Source: Larkinella knui
Lineage (GTDB): Bacteria; Bacteroidota; Bacteroidia; Cytophagales; Spirosomataceae
Length of the DNA stretch: 64,000 nucleotides
NCBI RefSeq assembly: GCF_003858645.1
Contig: NZ_RQJP01000001.1
Span: 868,001-932,000, forward strand
Direction of reading: 5' to 3'
The translations under genes and the position numbers were made by a program. Positions within the stretch are counted from its first letter, which is position 1; every line of letters starts with the position of its first letter. Under the pieces are notes generated by a model. That model was not told the origin of the DNA and searched no databases. It saw nothing but the letters and a program-made list of their open reading frames with translations. Of this stretch, positions 18,129-27,146 are shown in pieces.

Positions 18129-18537
18129 CGACGATGAAGACGATCGGTTTTTGACGCGTGAAGCCTTCCGACAGCATTTTCCGGTTACCGAAATGAACAT
18201 AGTGGAAGATGGCGAAGAATTAATGGAATTCCTGCGTCGTACGGGTCGCTACGAAAGTTCGGATCATCCCTTACCCGAGTTGATTCTTCTGGATCTGAAT
18301 ATGCCCCGCAAAGATGGCCGGGAAGCGTTGCAGGAAATCAAGGCGGATCGTGACCTTCGTCACATTCCGGTGGTCATTCTCACCACGTCCGACGCCAGCA
18401 TCGACATTGATAATTCGTATTTATGGGGTGCGAACAGCTTCATTACCAAGCCGGCGTCCTTTAAAAAACTGATGGATATTACGCAAACGATCGGCGAATA
18501 CTGGTTCAACGTCGTTAAAGTGAGCGGCCGAAACTGA
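18082..18537 (+). CDS. Single-domain CheY-like response regulator (Rcp1 type)
   Basis: A receiver domain alone, about 151 residues, with no output domain. The acidic pocket is ADDDEDDRF, the phospho-acceptor Asp is in LILLDLNMPRKDG, the switch Thr in VVILTTSD and the conserved Lys in SFITKP. The extended DLRHIPVVILTTS segment is typical of the Rcp1 subgroup that pairs with phytochrome-like or CHASE3 kinases. It starts about 46 bases inside the kinase gene (ATG at 18082 or 18088), so the two are certainly one operon and presumably one phosphorelay. Confidence 0.92.
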   Translation: MTMQQPTKPVHILLADDDEDDRFLTREAFRQHFPVTEMNIVEDGEELMEFLRRTGRYESSDHPLPELILLDLNMPRKDGREALQEIKADRDLRHIPVVILTTSDASIDIDNSYLWGANSFITKPASFKKLMDITQTIGEYWFNVVKVSGRN

Positions 18538-18547
18538 AAAATCGCCG

Positions 18548-20080
18548 TTACTCGTTGACTTTCAACGTCGTCAGTTGCGTCATAATCTGTTCCAGAAAAC
18601 CCATCACGCCTTTTAAAGAACCGGGGTTGTATTTGTTTACCAGGACGGTAAAACTCAACAGTTCGCCATCGGCCGAGGTTGCATACCCGGCATACGCCCG
18701 CACACCCTCGATGGTGCCACTTTTGGCATGAATATTTCCGGCAGCTGCCGTACCACGTCCCAGATTTTTAACCGTCCCGGATTCGCCCACCACCGGAATG
18801 CTGTCATAAAACGGAAGAAAACTTTTCTCCTTCGTCATCACGGCCAGAATACCGGAAAGATTGGCCGCTGTCAGCGCGCCAACCGGCGATAACCCGCTGC
18901 CATCTTTTGGTCGAAAACCGGTTAAATCGACGCCTTTGCCCTGCCAGAACCGGGTCAGCTGCTGAAGGGCCTGATCCGTCGTTACCGGTGCTTTGGCCAA
19001 CGCATTGCCCGCCAGAATGAGCAGCGATTCGGCGTATAAATTGATGCTTTGATGATTCGTCAGCCGCACAACCTCCGCTAATGGTACGGATGTATGGAGA
19101 TGTAAGGGCGTTCGTTTGGCCGCCGGAACCTGTGCCGGTGCTTCAGTAGTGCCCGGCTCGGGAAGGCGACCCGGCCCGATCGACTGAGGAAGGCTGTTTA
19201 TGGAAATACCAGCTCTGGTCAACTGTTCCTGAAGCGCAAAAGCCGTAAAAAATGCCGGATCGGGCAGCGATCCTTTGACCCCAAATACATTCATGCCCGC
19301 CGGAACCGTGCCTTCCAGAAAAACCTGGGGTGAAAACGGAGCGTTGTAAATAATGACTTCGTCGCCCGATCCGGTGGGGCCGGTTCGGACGTTATTCTGA
19401 AACCGGAGAAAAGGCGTTGCGGGTTCGGTTCGCAGTAATCCGGCGGGCTGACCAACGGATTTAGCCGGTTTGAATACCGCCCGGTACATATTTTCGTTGA
19501 AATTTAACCCGCAAACGCCGGCTCCGTAATAATTGCCCATATCGCCCCAAACCCAGGTGTTCGGCACGGGAAGTGACTGAATAACCGATGCATCGCCAAT
19601 CACCGACCCGCGAATGTGTTTGATTCCCGCGCTGTGAACCATTTCCGTCCACGTGCGCAGGAGGGTAGGCGCGTCGGCAAATTCCGCAAAGCGATTGCTG
19701 CCCAGCGTGGGGTCGCCCGATCCCCGGATGTAGAGATTGCCGTTCAGGACACTGTCCCGAATGGTGCCATCATGCTCCAGAATGGTTCCAAAGGTATAAT
19801 TGTCACCCAGCACGGCCAGGGCGGTGGCGGTGGTTACCAATTTTAAGGTCGATGCCGAAGGAAGGCTCATCCGGGCGTTAAAGTCCAGAAGTACGCCACC
19901 ATCGCGCGCCCGACGCACCGACAGGGCGGCTGTACCATTCCGAACGAGCGGACTGGTTTGCAGCTGGGTCATTGTCGTTTGCAGGCGTTGTATGCCCAGC
20001 GAATCGGCGGGTGGGTGTGCCTGGCAGAGCGGAATGATTACAAAAAAATAACTTAAAATTAATACGGCGTATCGATGCAT
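18548..20080 (-). CDS. dacB: D-alanyl-D-alanine carboxypeptidase/endopeptidase (PBP4, DacB family)
   Basis: A peptidase S13 penicillin-binding protein that trims and cleaves peptidoglycan cross-links in the periplasm. The signal peptide MHRYAVLILSYFFVIIPLCQA ends at about residue 21. The three serine penicillin-recognising motifs are present: SxxK as SASTLK, SxN as SIN in NHQSINLYAESLL, and KSG in HAKSGTIEG. The start at 20080 is used because it gives a proper signal peptide; longer in-frame starts do not. It is convergent with the response regulator and divergent from the beta-CASP gene. Confidence 0.93.
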   Translation of the reverse strand: MHRYAVLILSYFFVIIPLCQAHPPADSLGIQRLQTTMTQLQTSPLVRNGTAALSVRRARDGGVLLDFNARMSLPSASTLKLVTTATALAVLGDNYTFGTILEHDGTIRDSVLNGNLYIRGSGDPTLGSNRFAEFADAPTLLRTWTEMVHSAGIKHIRGSVIGDASVIQSLPVPNTWVWGDMGNYYGAGVCGLNFNENMYRAVFKPAKSVGQPAGLLRTEPATPFLRFQNNVRTGPTGSGDEVIIYNAPFSPQVFLEGTVPAGMNVFGVKGSLPDPAFFTAFALQEQLTRAGISINSLPQSIGPGRLPEPGTTEAPAQVPAAKRTPLHLHTSVPLAEVVRLTNHQSINLYAESLLILAGNALAKAPVTTDQALQQLTRFWQGKGVDLTGFRPKDGSGLSPVGALTAANLSGILAVMTKEKSFLPFYDSIPVVGESGTVKNLGRGTAAAGNIHAKSGTIEGVRAYAGYATSADGELLSFTVLVNKYNPGSLKGVMGFLEQIMTQLTTLKVNE

Positions 20081-20340
20081 GGAAATACAAAATAGGAAGA
20101 GTAAGGCCGGATGACTCAATGAATTGGATAAAAATTGACCTTTTTTCATCCGTTTCATTCATCCAATCTGTGTGTCGGTTACCAATAGTTTATGAAAGCG
20201 GATTTTGTAGCTTTGCAAAAATAGCCAGAATTTAAAGCCCTTATCTGTTGTTCTATCAAATAATATGTAATTAATGTTTTGTAGCTTCTTTGAAACTGTA
20301 CACTTGTAAAAAACAGAATCAAAGCCATTAATCGAATCGA

Positions 20341-21777
20341 ATGAAGTTAACATTTTGGGGGGCGGCCCGTCAGGTAACAGGTAGTATGTTTCTGCTGGAA
20401 ACGGATGACAATTACCGAATTCTGATTGATTGCGGGGCCGATATGGATAAAAAAGCCGTCTTAAACGGGCACGACGATGAATCTCCGAAATCGATCGGAG
20501 GCTACTTCCCGTTTGAAGCTTCCACAATCAATGTTGTTCTGCTGACTCACGCCCACATCGATCACAGCGGCAACTTACCAAACTTGTACCGGGAAGGCTA
20601 TGAAGGCCAGATTTTGTGTACTGATCCTACGTATTCGCTAACGAACCTGCTGCTTCAGGACGCGGCCTCGCTCAACCACCGGCGTCTGAGCGAAATGGGG
20701 AAGAGCAAAAAGCAAAAGGTTAAAAAGAAACTTGTTACCATGCAGAAAGATTTATTTCTGGAGAAACAAGTGCGGGAATCGATGGAAAACGTGGTTCCTA
20801 TCCAATATAACCGAAAGTTCCGGCTCGGCGATAGCGTTGATGTTACCTTTATTCCGGCCGGGCATTTGCTCGGCGCGGCTCATATCGTCATTAACGTTGT
20901 TGAAAATGGCGAGAAAAAAAGCATTTGTTTTTCGGGCGACATCGGACGTCGGAACTACCCGCTCCTGGGCGATCCCGAACCCATTCCACCGGTCGATTAT
21001 CTGATTTGTGAGTCGACGTATGGCAACCGGCTGCACATCGATTCCGAAACCCCGGAAGCGATGCTGGCCGATGTCATCAAGCGAACCTGCATTGATATAC
21101 CGGGTCGGCTGATTATTCCGTCGTTCTCCGTTGGACGCACGCAGGCGCTCCTGTATACGCTCAACCGGCTGTATACCGAGCAGGGCTTTCCTCCGATTAA
21201 AGTGTTCTCTGACAGTCCGTTAGCACTGGAAAGCACGAAGGTGTACCAGAAAAACCTGCGGATGCTGAACAAGGAAGCGAAAGCGTATCAGGAAGAAAAT
21301 GCATCCCTGTTTGACTTTGTCAATTTTGAATACCTGGAAAGTTCAAAAGCGAGCCGGGAAGTTTCCAATTACAACCAGCCGTGTATCATCATTTCGTCGT
21401 CGGGTATGGTGCAGGGGGGGCGTGTCGAACAGCACGTAGCCGCCAACATCAGCAATCCGTACTGTACCATTCTCATCATCGGGTATTGCGCCGAAGGAAC
21501 GCTGGGCTGGCGATTGCTCAATGGGCAACCCACCATTTCGATCAAAGACAAGGAAGAACCGGTTCTGGCGAAAGTGGAACGAACCGACGTATTCAGCGGG
21601 CATGGCGACCGCGACGATCTGGTGCGGTTTGTGAAACATCAGTCGCCTGAAAAATTGAAAAAGGTATTTTTGGTACACGGCGAATTCACGAGTATGTCGG
21701 CTTTTCAGCAAACGCTGCTCGAGGAAGGTTTTCCGAATGTGGAGCTCCCCACGAAGGGCCAGATGTATGAGTTGTGA
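20341..21777 (+). CDS. Metallo-beta-lactamase/beta-CASP family RNase-like protein
   Basis: A 478-residue protein with the metallo-beta-lactamase motif HAHIDHSGNLP (about residues 65-75), a beta-CASP domain with SVGRTQALLYTL and SSSGMVQGGRVEQH, and a C-terminal RMMBL segment (VFSGHGDRDDL, VFLVHGE). This architecture is that of CPSF73/YSH1-like RNA nucleases, which process RNA in the cytosol using two zinc ions. The RNA target is unknown. A TAGCTTTG -7-like box at 20208-20215 would give a leader of about 120 bases. Confidence 0.9.
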   Translation: MKLTFWGAARQVTGSMFLLETDDNYRILIDCGADMDKKAVLNGHDDESPKSIGGYFPFEASTINVVLLTHAHIDHSGNLPNLYREGYEGQILCTDPTYSLTNLLLQDAASLNHRRLSEMGKSKKQKVKKKLVTMQKDLFLEKQVRESMENVVPIQYNRKFRLGDSVDVTFIPAGHLLGAAHIVINVVENGEKKSICFSGDIGRRNYPLLGDPEPIPPVDYLICESTYGNRLHIDSETPEAMLADVIKRTCIDIPGRLIIPSFSVGRTQALLYTLNRLYTEQGFPPIKVFSDSPLALESTKVYQKNLRMLNKEAKAYQEENASLFDFVNFEYLESSKASREVSNYNQPCIIISSSGMVQGGRVEQHVAANISNPYCTILIIGYCAEGTLGWRLLNGQPTISIKDKEEPVLAKVERTDVFSGHGDRDDLVRFVKHQSPEKLKKVFLVHGEFTSMSAFQQTLLEEGFPNVELPTKGQMYEL

Positions 21778-21787
21778 CAACGAAAGG

Positions 21788-21816
21788 TTGCTGAACCGGA
21801 TTTTCCGCTAACTTTG
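21788..21816 (+). promoter_or_regulatory. Promoter of accA
   Basis: TTG at 21788-21790, an 18-base spacer and TAACTTTG at 21809-21816. The predicted start near 21821 gives a leader of about 97 bases before accA. Confidence 0.6.
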
Positions 21817-21917
21817 CCAATCGAAAAAAGTACCCATGTCAGTTTTCCGATGCCTTTGACAAAATCGGGAATGGAAAACGGGCAGTTTAAAACGGGCAAC
21901 TGAGAACTATTTTTTGA

Positions 21918-22871
21918 ATGAGGACGTATTTGGACTTCGAAAAACCTATAGCCGATTTGGAAGTACGACTGGTCGAAATGAAGAAACTGGCCGGTACCAG
22001 TAACGTTGATGTTACTGAAGCTGTTGCGTCGCTGGAAGTCAGCATTGAAAAGCTCCGCAAGGAAATTTTTGATAACCTTACCCGTTGGCAGCGCGTTCAG
22101 CTTTCCCGCCATCCCGACCGGCCCTACACGCTTGATTATATTTCGTTAATGGGCGGACAGTTTATTGAACTGCACGGCGATCGGACGGTTCGCGATGATC
22201 CGGCCATGGTCGGCGGTTTTGTCGATATCGACGGGCAAACCGTTATGTTGATTGGCCAGCAGAAAGGACGAAATACCAAACAACGCCAGCAGCGAAACTT
22301 TGGTATGGCCAATCCGGAAGGATACCGCAAAGCACTCCGGCTGATGAAGCTGGCCGAAAAATTCAACAAGCCCATCGTTACGATGATCGATACACCGGGT
22401 GCCTATCCGGGTCTCGAAGCCGAAGAACGGGGTCAGGGCGAGGCCATTGCCCGTAACCTGAAGGAAATGTTCATGCTTCAGGTTCCGGTCATCTGCATTG
22501 TCATTGGCGAAGGCGCTTCGGGCGGGGCGCTGGGAATCGGGATTGGCGACCGCGTTTTGATGCTCGAAAATACCTGGTACTCCGTTATTTCGCCCGAAAA
22601 CTGCTCGACGATTCTCTGGCGAAGCTGGGATTATAAGGAGCAGGCGGCCGAAGCCATGAAACTGTCGGCCCGCGATATGGAGAAAAACAAACTCGTGGAT
22701 GGGATCATCGAAGAACCGCAGGGGGGCGCGCATACCGATCACGCTGAAATGGCCCGCCGAATCAAGAAAACCATCCTCGATACCATCGCTGAATTGGCTC
22801 ACTTTACGCCCGAAGAACGCATCGACCAGCGCATCGAGAAGTTCTGTTCGATGGGAGTTGTGGTCGAATAA
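21918..22871 (+). CDS. accA: Acetyl-CoA carboxylase carboxyltransferase subunit alpha
   Basis: AccA, which with AccD transfers the carboxyl group from carboxybiotin to acetyl-CoA in the first step of fatty-acid synthesis. The 317-residue product begins with the family's helical N-terminus ([21 protein letters not shown]). It carries the CoA and carboxybiotin-binding crotonase-fold blocks ([45 protein letters not shown]). accD is not in the window. The gene heads a run with HAD, site-2 protease and acyltransferase genes downstream at very short spacing. Its leader has a direct repeat AAAACGGGCA at 21875 and 21889. Confidence 0.97.
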   Translation: MRTYLDFEKPIADLEVRLVEMKKLAGTSNVDVTEAVASLEVSIEKLRKEIFDNLTRWQRVQLSRHPDRPYTLDYISLMGGQFIELHGDRTVRDDPAMVGGFVDIDGQTVMLIGQQKGRNTKQRQQRNFGMANPEGYRKALRLMKLAEKFNKPIVTMIDTPGAYPGLEAEERGQGEAIARNLKEMFMLQVPVICIVIGEGASGGALGIGIGDRVLMLENTWYSVISPENCSTILWRSWDYKEQAAEAMKLSARDMEKNKLVDGIIEEPQGGAHTDHAEMARRIKKTILDTIAELAHFTPEERIDQRIEKFCSMGVVVE

Positions 22872-22882
22872 TTGTGAAACCT

Positions 22883-23563
22883 ATGGCAGGTGTTTTAAAA
22901 CCCGGTATTAAAAATATTATTTTCGACCTCGGCGACGTCATTATTCCCATCGATTTACGCGCCCCCATCCGCAATTTCGCCGTGCTTTCGGGTCTGAGTG
23001 AAGAGGAAGTGGAGTCGCTCTGGCGGGAGCACGGGTTGACGACGCAATACGAAACCGGGCTGATCGACGACGCGGCTTTTCGCCAGCACGTTCGCGACTT
23101 ACTCAAAAACCGCAGCGACGCACCGGACCGGTGGGCGGATGAGGTCATCGATACCGCCTGGAATACCGTTTTGCTCGATCTGCCCGTAGAACGGGTGGAG
23201 CGCATCCGCCAGCTTCATGGACAATACCGCCTGTTTCTGTTGAGTAACACCAGTTCGATCCACATTGCCAAGGTTAATACCATTTTTACCGAGCTCGGCC
23301 AGCCTTCGCTCGAAGCCCTTTTTGAGCGGGTTTATTACTCGTATGAAGTAAAACTGGCCAAGCCTTCCCCGGAAATTTATCAGCACGTTTTGACAACTTC
23401 GGGCCTGAAACCGGAAGAAACCCTGTTTTTAGACGATAATCCGCATAACATCCGGGCGGCTGCTGAGTTAGGTATACATGCTGTACAGGTGCAACCGCCC
23501 CTGACGATTCTTGATTATCTTCGCGATGAATCCACAAACGAGGACGTACCTCATTCAAGCTAG
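22883..23563 (+). CDS. HAD-superfamily hydrolase (HAD-IA)
   Basis: A haloacid-dehalogenase-like phosphatase, 227 residues from ATG at 22883. A GTG three codons upstream is less likely. Motif I appears as IIFDLGDVII, in which the second Asp of DxD is replaced (DLGD), as is common in the YihX-like group. Motif II is LLSNTS, the Lys is in VKLAKPSPEIY and motif III is LFLDDNPHNIRAA. The substrate is probably a small phosphorylated metabolite. It starts 11 bases after accA and overlaps the next gene by 38 bases, so it is translationally coupled. Confidence 0.9.
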   Translation: MAGVLKPGIKNIIFDLGDVIIPIDLRAPIRNFAVLSGLSEEEVESLWREHGLTTQYETGLIDDAAFRQHVRDLLKNRSDAPDRWADEVIDTAWNTVLLDLPVERVERIRQLHGQYRLFLLSNTSSIHIAKVNTIFTELGQPSLEALFERVYYSYEVKLAKPSPEIYQHVLTTSGLKPEETLFLDDNPHNIRAAAELGIHAVQVQPPLTILDYLRDESTNEDVPHSS

Positions 23564-24671
23564 CCTTTTTATACTTACCCTGTTTTCTACGACCGCGGCT
23601 GGTGCGGAATGGATGTATGGCCGGTTTTTTCTCGATCCGGAGCACGGTATCGGATGGCCCGAATTCTGGGACGGTCTGCACTATTCGATTCCGTTTCTGG
23701 CCATTTTGACGGTGCATGAATTCGGCCATTTTTTTGTAGCCCGCTACCACCATGTTCGCGTCACCTTGCCTTATTACATTCCGCTTTGGTTCGGTTTCGG
23801 GCAAACACTCGGCACAATGGGCGCTTTTATCCGGATTCAGGATTTCATCAGCAGCCGCAAAAAGTTTTTTGATATTGGGATTGCCGGTCCATTAGCCGGT
23901 TTTGCGCTGGCGTTAGTGGTGTTGTGGTATGGGTTTTCCCACTTGCCGCCCCCTGAGCACATTTTTACCATCCACCCCGAATACAAACAGTACGGTTTGG
24001 CGTTTGGGCAGCATGTTTATAAAAACCTGCCGCCCGACAGTGTCATTCGGCTGGGAGATAACATTCTGTTCTGGTTCTTCAAAACCTACGTAGCGGATCC
24101 GGCCCGGTTGCCGCATCCGTACGAAATGATTCACTACCCGTACTTGATGGCGGGGTATTTTGCCTTGTTTTTTACGTCGCTCAATCTCATTCCGATCGGA
24201 CAACTGGATGGCGGTCACGTACTCTACAGCCTGATTGGCCGTCGGGCGTTTCGGATGGTTGCTCCGGTTTTATTGATCGGCTTTGCGTTCTACTCCGGTT
24301 TGGGCTTTATCAAACCATCGGATTTCATCGTTGCCAACGATCGTGATTTCATGAATGAACTGGGCTATCTGGGCTTGTATATCCTGGGGCTTTTTCTCAG
24401 CTTTCAGAGCATTAACGACAACCGGATGACGGCACTGCTGCTGGCGTTGAGTGTGGTAGCCGGGCAGTTTCTGGTATCGTACTTTTTTCCGACGGTCACC
24501 GGTTATCCCGGATTTCTGCTGTTTATTTTGATTCTGGGCCGTTTTTTGGGCGTATACCACCCCGAAACCCAGGATGATCAGCCATTGGGCACCGGTCGGG
24601 TTATTCTGGGCTGGCTGGCTTTACTCATTTTCGTTTTGTGTTTTAGCCCAAAACCGTTTATATTTTCTTAA
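23526..24671 (+). CDS. Site-2 protease family membrane metalloprotease
   Basis: An intramembrane zinc protease of the S2P/M50 family, 381 residues, with about eight hydrophobic segments. The zinc motif HEFGHF (HExxH) sits in an early membrane segment and the third-ligand motif LDGGHVLYSL lies further on, with GPLAGF between them. No PDZ domain is visible, so this is a short form related to the plant EGY/Bacteroidota group, not RseP. The target is unknown. It overlaps the HAD gene by 38 bases and is followed 37 bases later by the acyltransferase gene. Confidence 0.9.
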   Translation: MNPQTRTYLIQASLFILTLFSTTAAGAEWMYGRFFLDPEHGIGWPEFWDGLHYSIPFLAILTVHEFGHFFVARYHHVRVTLPYYIPLWFGFGQTLGTMGAFIRIQDFISSRKKFFDIGIAGPLAGFALALVVLWYGFSHLPPPEHIFTIHPEYKQYGLAFGQHVYKNLPPDSVIRLGDNILFWFFKTYVADPARLPHPYEMIHYPYLMAGYFALFFTSLNLIPIGQLDGGHVLYSLIGRRAFRMVAPVLLIGFAFYSGLGFIKPSDFIVANDRDFMNELGYLGLYILGLFLSFQSINDNRMTALLLALSVVAGQFLVSYFFPTVTGYPGFLLFILILGRFLGVYHPETQDDQPLGTGRVILGWLALLIFVLCFSPKPFIFS

Positions 24672-24708
24672 TCTTGTCCTACAAACAGGCGTCCTGTATC
24701 AGAAGAGT

Positions 24709-25275
24709 ATGTTCAGCGCATTTGCCAGGTGGCTTTATAAACTAGCCGGTTGGAAACTTCTCGGCACAGTTCCTGACCTCCCGAAAGCAATTTGGGTGCT
24801 TGCGCCCCACAACACGAATTGGGATTTTCTGGTGGGCGTAGGAGCGAGGGCCACGACTGGTGTCTGGATTCAGTATCTGGCAAAACGGGAGCTTTTTACG
24901 TGGTATGCGGGCTGGTTTTTCCGGATTTTAGGGGGCAAACCCGTCGATCGCAGCCGGGCTAACAACCTGGTCGATGCCATGGTCGATGTACTGGTGCAAA
25001 CCGAAAAGCTGCACATCTGTATTCCCCCCGAAGGGACGCGAAGTGATGTCGACCGGCTCAAAACCGGGTTCTATTACATTGCCTTGAAAGCGGATGTTCC
25101 CATCATTCTGACCGGTATCGATTATCCCCGCAAAGCCGTAATTCTAAGCGAGCCACTCTACATGACCGGCGATTTTCAGAAAGATATGCGACCGGTTTTC
25201 GAGTTTTTCAGCCACATTCAGGGCAAAAAAAAGGAATGGCTCAAGCGGTATGAGCAAACCGGGCTGATCAATTAA
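24709..25275 (+). CDS. 1-acyl-sn-glycerol-3-phosphate acyltransferase family protein
   Basis: A PlsC-like acyltransferase, 188 residues. The catalytic HX4D box is HNTNWD and the glycerol-phosphate-binding motif is PPEGTRS. GGKPVDRSR precedes it, as in the small YihG/TagA-like acyltransferases. It acts on lysophosphatidic acid or a related lipid at the inner membrane. The start at 24709 (MFSAFARWLYKLAGWK) is preferred to upstream in-frame starts that run into the protease gene. Its 3' end overlaps the convergent lpxB by 8 bases. Confidence 0.88.
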   Translation: MFSAFARWLYKLAGWKLLGTVPDLPKAIWVLAPHNTNWDFLVGVGARATTGVWIQYLAKRELFTWYAGWFFRILGGKPVDRSRANNLVDAMVDVLVQTEKLHICIPPEGTRSDVDRLKTGFYYIALKADVPIILTGIDYPRKAVILSEPLYMTGDFQKDMRPVFEFFSHIQGKKKEWLKRYEQTGLIN

Positions 25276-26410
25276 CGGCCGGCCTGCCCGACGGTCCGTT
25301 AGTCCGTAAGTACGACACCATAAGCTCACCCGCGCGGTCGGAAGCGCCCGGACCACCAACTTTTTCCCGCAACTCCGCATAATCCGCTCGCTGGCGTTCG
25401 TGTTCCGACCCGCCGGGCAGTATTTTCGTCAGTTCCTGAACCAGATTTTCCGTCGTCAACTCGTACTGTTTCAACTCCCGGACGGCTTCCCGCCTAAGAA
25501 TTAAATTAACCAGCGAAATATACGGTACGGCAATCAGCCGGCTGGCTACCTGATAGGTCACCCACGACATTTTGTAACAAACCACCTCCGGTACATTCAA
25601 CAGGGCTGTTTCCAGCGTTGCCGTTCCGGAAGTTACCAAAGCCGCATCGGCCACCGACAGAAGATCATAAGCGGCATCCACCACCACCGGCGTTGTGGGA
25701 AATCCCTGCATCGACTCGGTATACAGCGATTCAGGAAGATTGCTGACGCCGGATACAACGAATTGATAGTCAGGAAAGTGAGGTATGGTTTCCATCATCA
25801 TGGGCAGCATGATGGAAACTTCCTGATGCCGGCTTCCGGGCAGGAGGGCAATGATGGGTTTGTCGCTTAGGCCGTTCTTCTTTCGAAACTCAGGATCGAT
25901 TTGAAAACCCGCAATGGCGTCCATCAGCGGATTTCCGACGTAATCGACCTTATATTCGTACTTTTTGTAGAAATCGACCTCAAAGGGAAAAATAACAAAC
26001 AGCTGATCGACAACCGCCTTGATTTTCAGGGCCCGTTTCTGATTCCAGGCCCACACTTTTGGCGAAATGTAATAGAAAACCCGAATGCCGTGTTTTTTGG
26101 CAAACCGGGCCATTCGCAAGTTGAAACCCGCGTAGTCGATCAAAATCAGCACATCGGGACGGGTCGTGAGTACATCCTGCTGGCAATCGCGTAGGTTTCG
26201 GCGGATGGTTCCTAAATTCTGAACGACCTCCAGAAAGCCCATGAAGGCCATTTCGCGGTAGTGGCGCACCAGCGTTGCCCCGGCTTCTTCCATCTGCTCA
26301 CCACCCCACGCCCGGAAGCGGGCCTGGGAATCATAGCGACCAATGGCTTTGATGAGATTTCCGCCGTGCAGGTCGCCCGAACGCTCACCGGCAATCAGGT
26401 AATACGTCAT
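25268..26410 (-). CDS. lpxB: Lipid-A-disaccharide synthase
   Basis: LpxB joins UDP-diacylglucosamine and lipid X to form the lipid A disaccharide at the inner face of the inner membrane (GT19). It is 380 residues long, as expected. The N-terminal AGERSGDLHGGNLIKAI, YYISPKVWAWNQKRA and LLPGSRHQEVSIMLPMM, and the later VTSGTATLETAL, are all family blocks. It lies 3 bases downstream of queD on the same strand and converges with the acyltransferase. With hldD nearby, the area serves lipopolysaccharide synthesis. Confidence 0.96.
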   Translation of the reverse strand: MTYYLIAGERSGDLHGGNLIKAIGRYDSQARFRAWGGEQMEEAGATLVRHYREMAFMGFLEVVQNLGTIRRNLRDCQQDVLTTRPDVLILIDYAGFNLRMARFAKKHGIRVFYYISPKVWAWNQKRALKIKAVVDQLFVIFPFEVDFYKKYEYKVDYVGNPLMDAIAGFQIDPEFRKKNGLSDKPIIALLPGSRHQEVSIMLPMMMETIPHFPDYQFVVSGVSNLPESLYTESMQGFPTTPVVVDAAYDLLSVADAALVTSGTATLETALLNVPEVVCYKMSWVTYQVASRLIAVPYISLVNLILRREAVRELKQYELTTENLVQELTKILPGGSEHERQRADYAELREKVGGPGASDRAGELMVSYLRTNGPSGRPAVN

Positions 26411-26413
26411 AGG

Positions 26414-26830
26414 TTATTCCCCATAATAATCCACGTAATTTTTTGGGGTTTCGTAGAGACGGATCCGGTGGAGCCGGGCTTCGGTAATTTTTTCAAGAGC
26501 CCGATCCAGAATTTTCCAGATTTCAACGATAAATATTTCGCAACTGGCCATTTTCCCGCGCATAAAATCGACATCCAGGTTGAGGTTTTTATGATCGACC
26601 TTATCGATAATTTCTTCCTTTACCAGATCCCCCAGCACTTTGAGATCGATTACAAAACCGGTATCGGGGTTTGGCTCTCCTTTGACCGTTACAATTAATT
26701 CAAAGTTATGACCATGCCCGTTTACGTTTGCACACGGGCCAAAAACTTCCTTATTTTTTTCGTCAGACCAAGTCGGGTTAAACAACCGGTGGGCCGCGTT
26801 AAAATGTTCTTTTCTGCTAATATATACCAT
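26414..26830 (-). CDS. queD: 6-carboxytetrahydropterin synthase QueD family protein
   Basis: A 138-residue PTPS/QueD family enzyme, converting dihydroneopterin triphosphate to 6-carboxytetrahydropterin for queuosine synthesis, or a pterin relative. Zinc-binding His residues are in FNAAHRL and NGHGHNF, with the nearby Cys in GPCANVNG as the likely catalytic residue. The C-terminal RIRLYETPKNYVDYYGE contains the substrate Glu. The Cys-to-HGH spacing is longer than in E. coli QueD, as is usual in Bacteroidota. No other que gene is in the window. lpxB follows after 3 bases. A TAATTTTG box on the minus strand (26901-26908) is a candidate promoter. Confidence 0.88.
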   Translation of the reverse strand: MVYISRKEHFNAAHRLFNPTWSDEKNKEVFGPCANVNGHGHNFELIVTVKGEPNPDTGFVIDLKVLGDLVKEEIIDKVDHKNLNLDVDFMRGKMASCEIFIVEIWKILDRALEKITEARLHRIRLYETPKNYVDYYGE

Positions 26831-27047
26831 TATACACCATCGCCCGGGCGATTCGTCGTTTTGGGCAGCCCGTGTTATGTCAACTGCCCTTAGTTGATTG
26901 CAAAATTACAGCCTTCGAAGCGTTAATAAAAATCCAAATTGAGTTTGACTCAAGTCACCTTTTAGTTAACAAAAAGATCATTTTTAACGTGCCGTTTGTA
27001 AAGTCAATATAGGAATTGTTCTATTTTTTCATTAAAACGTGGATAGG

Positions 27048-27074
27048 TTGGTGTACTGAATTATCCTAACTTTA
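27048..27074 (+). promoter_or_regulatory. Candidate promoter of hldD
   Basis: TTG at 27048-27050, a 16-base spacer and TAACTTTA at 27067-27074, one mismatch from TAnnTTTG. It gives a leader of about 67 bases. The rest of the 316-base gap (26831-27146) is A/T-rich and shows no reading frame of note. Confidence 0.4.
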
Positions 27075-27146
27075 CACCCTGTTTATGAGGAAGATCACAC
27101 AAATTTAATCTAACCTAAAACAATCGTTGCTCAATTTCTACGGAGT

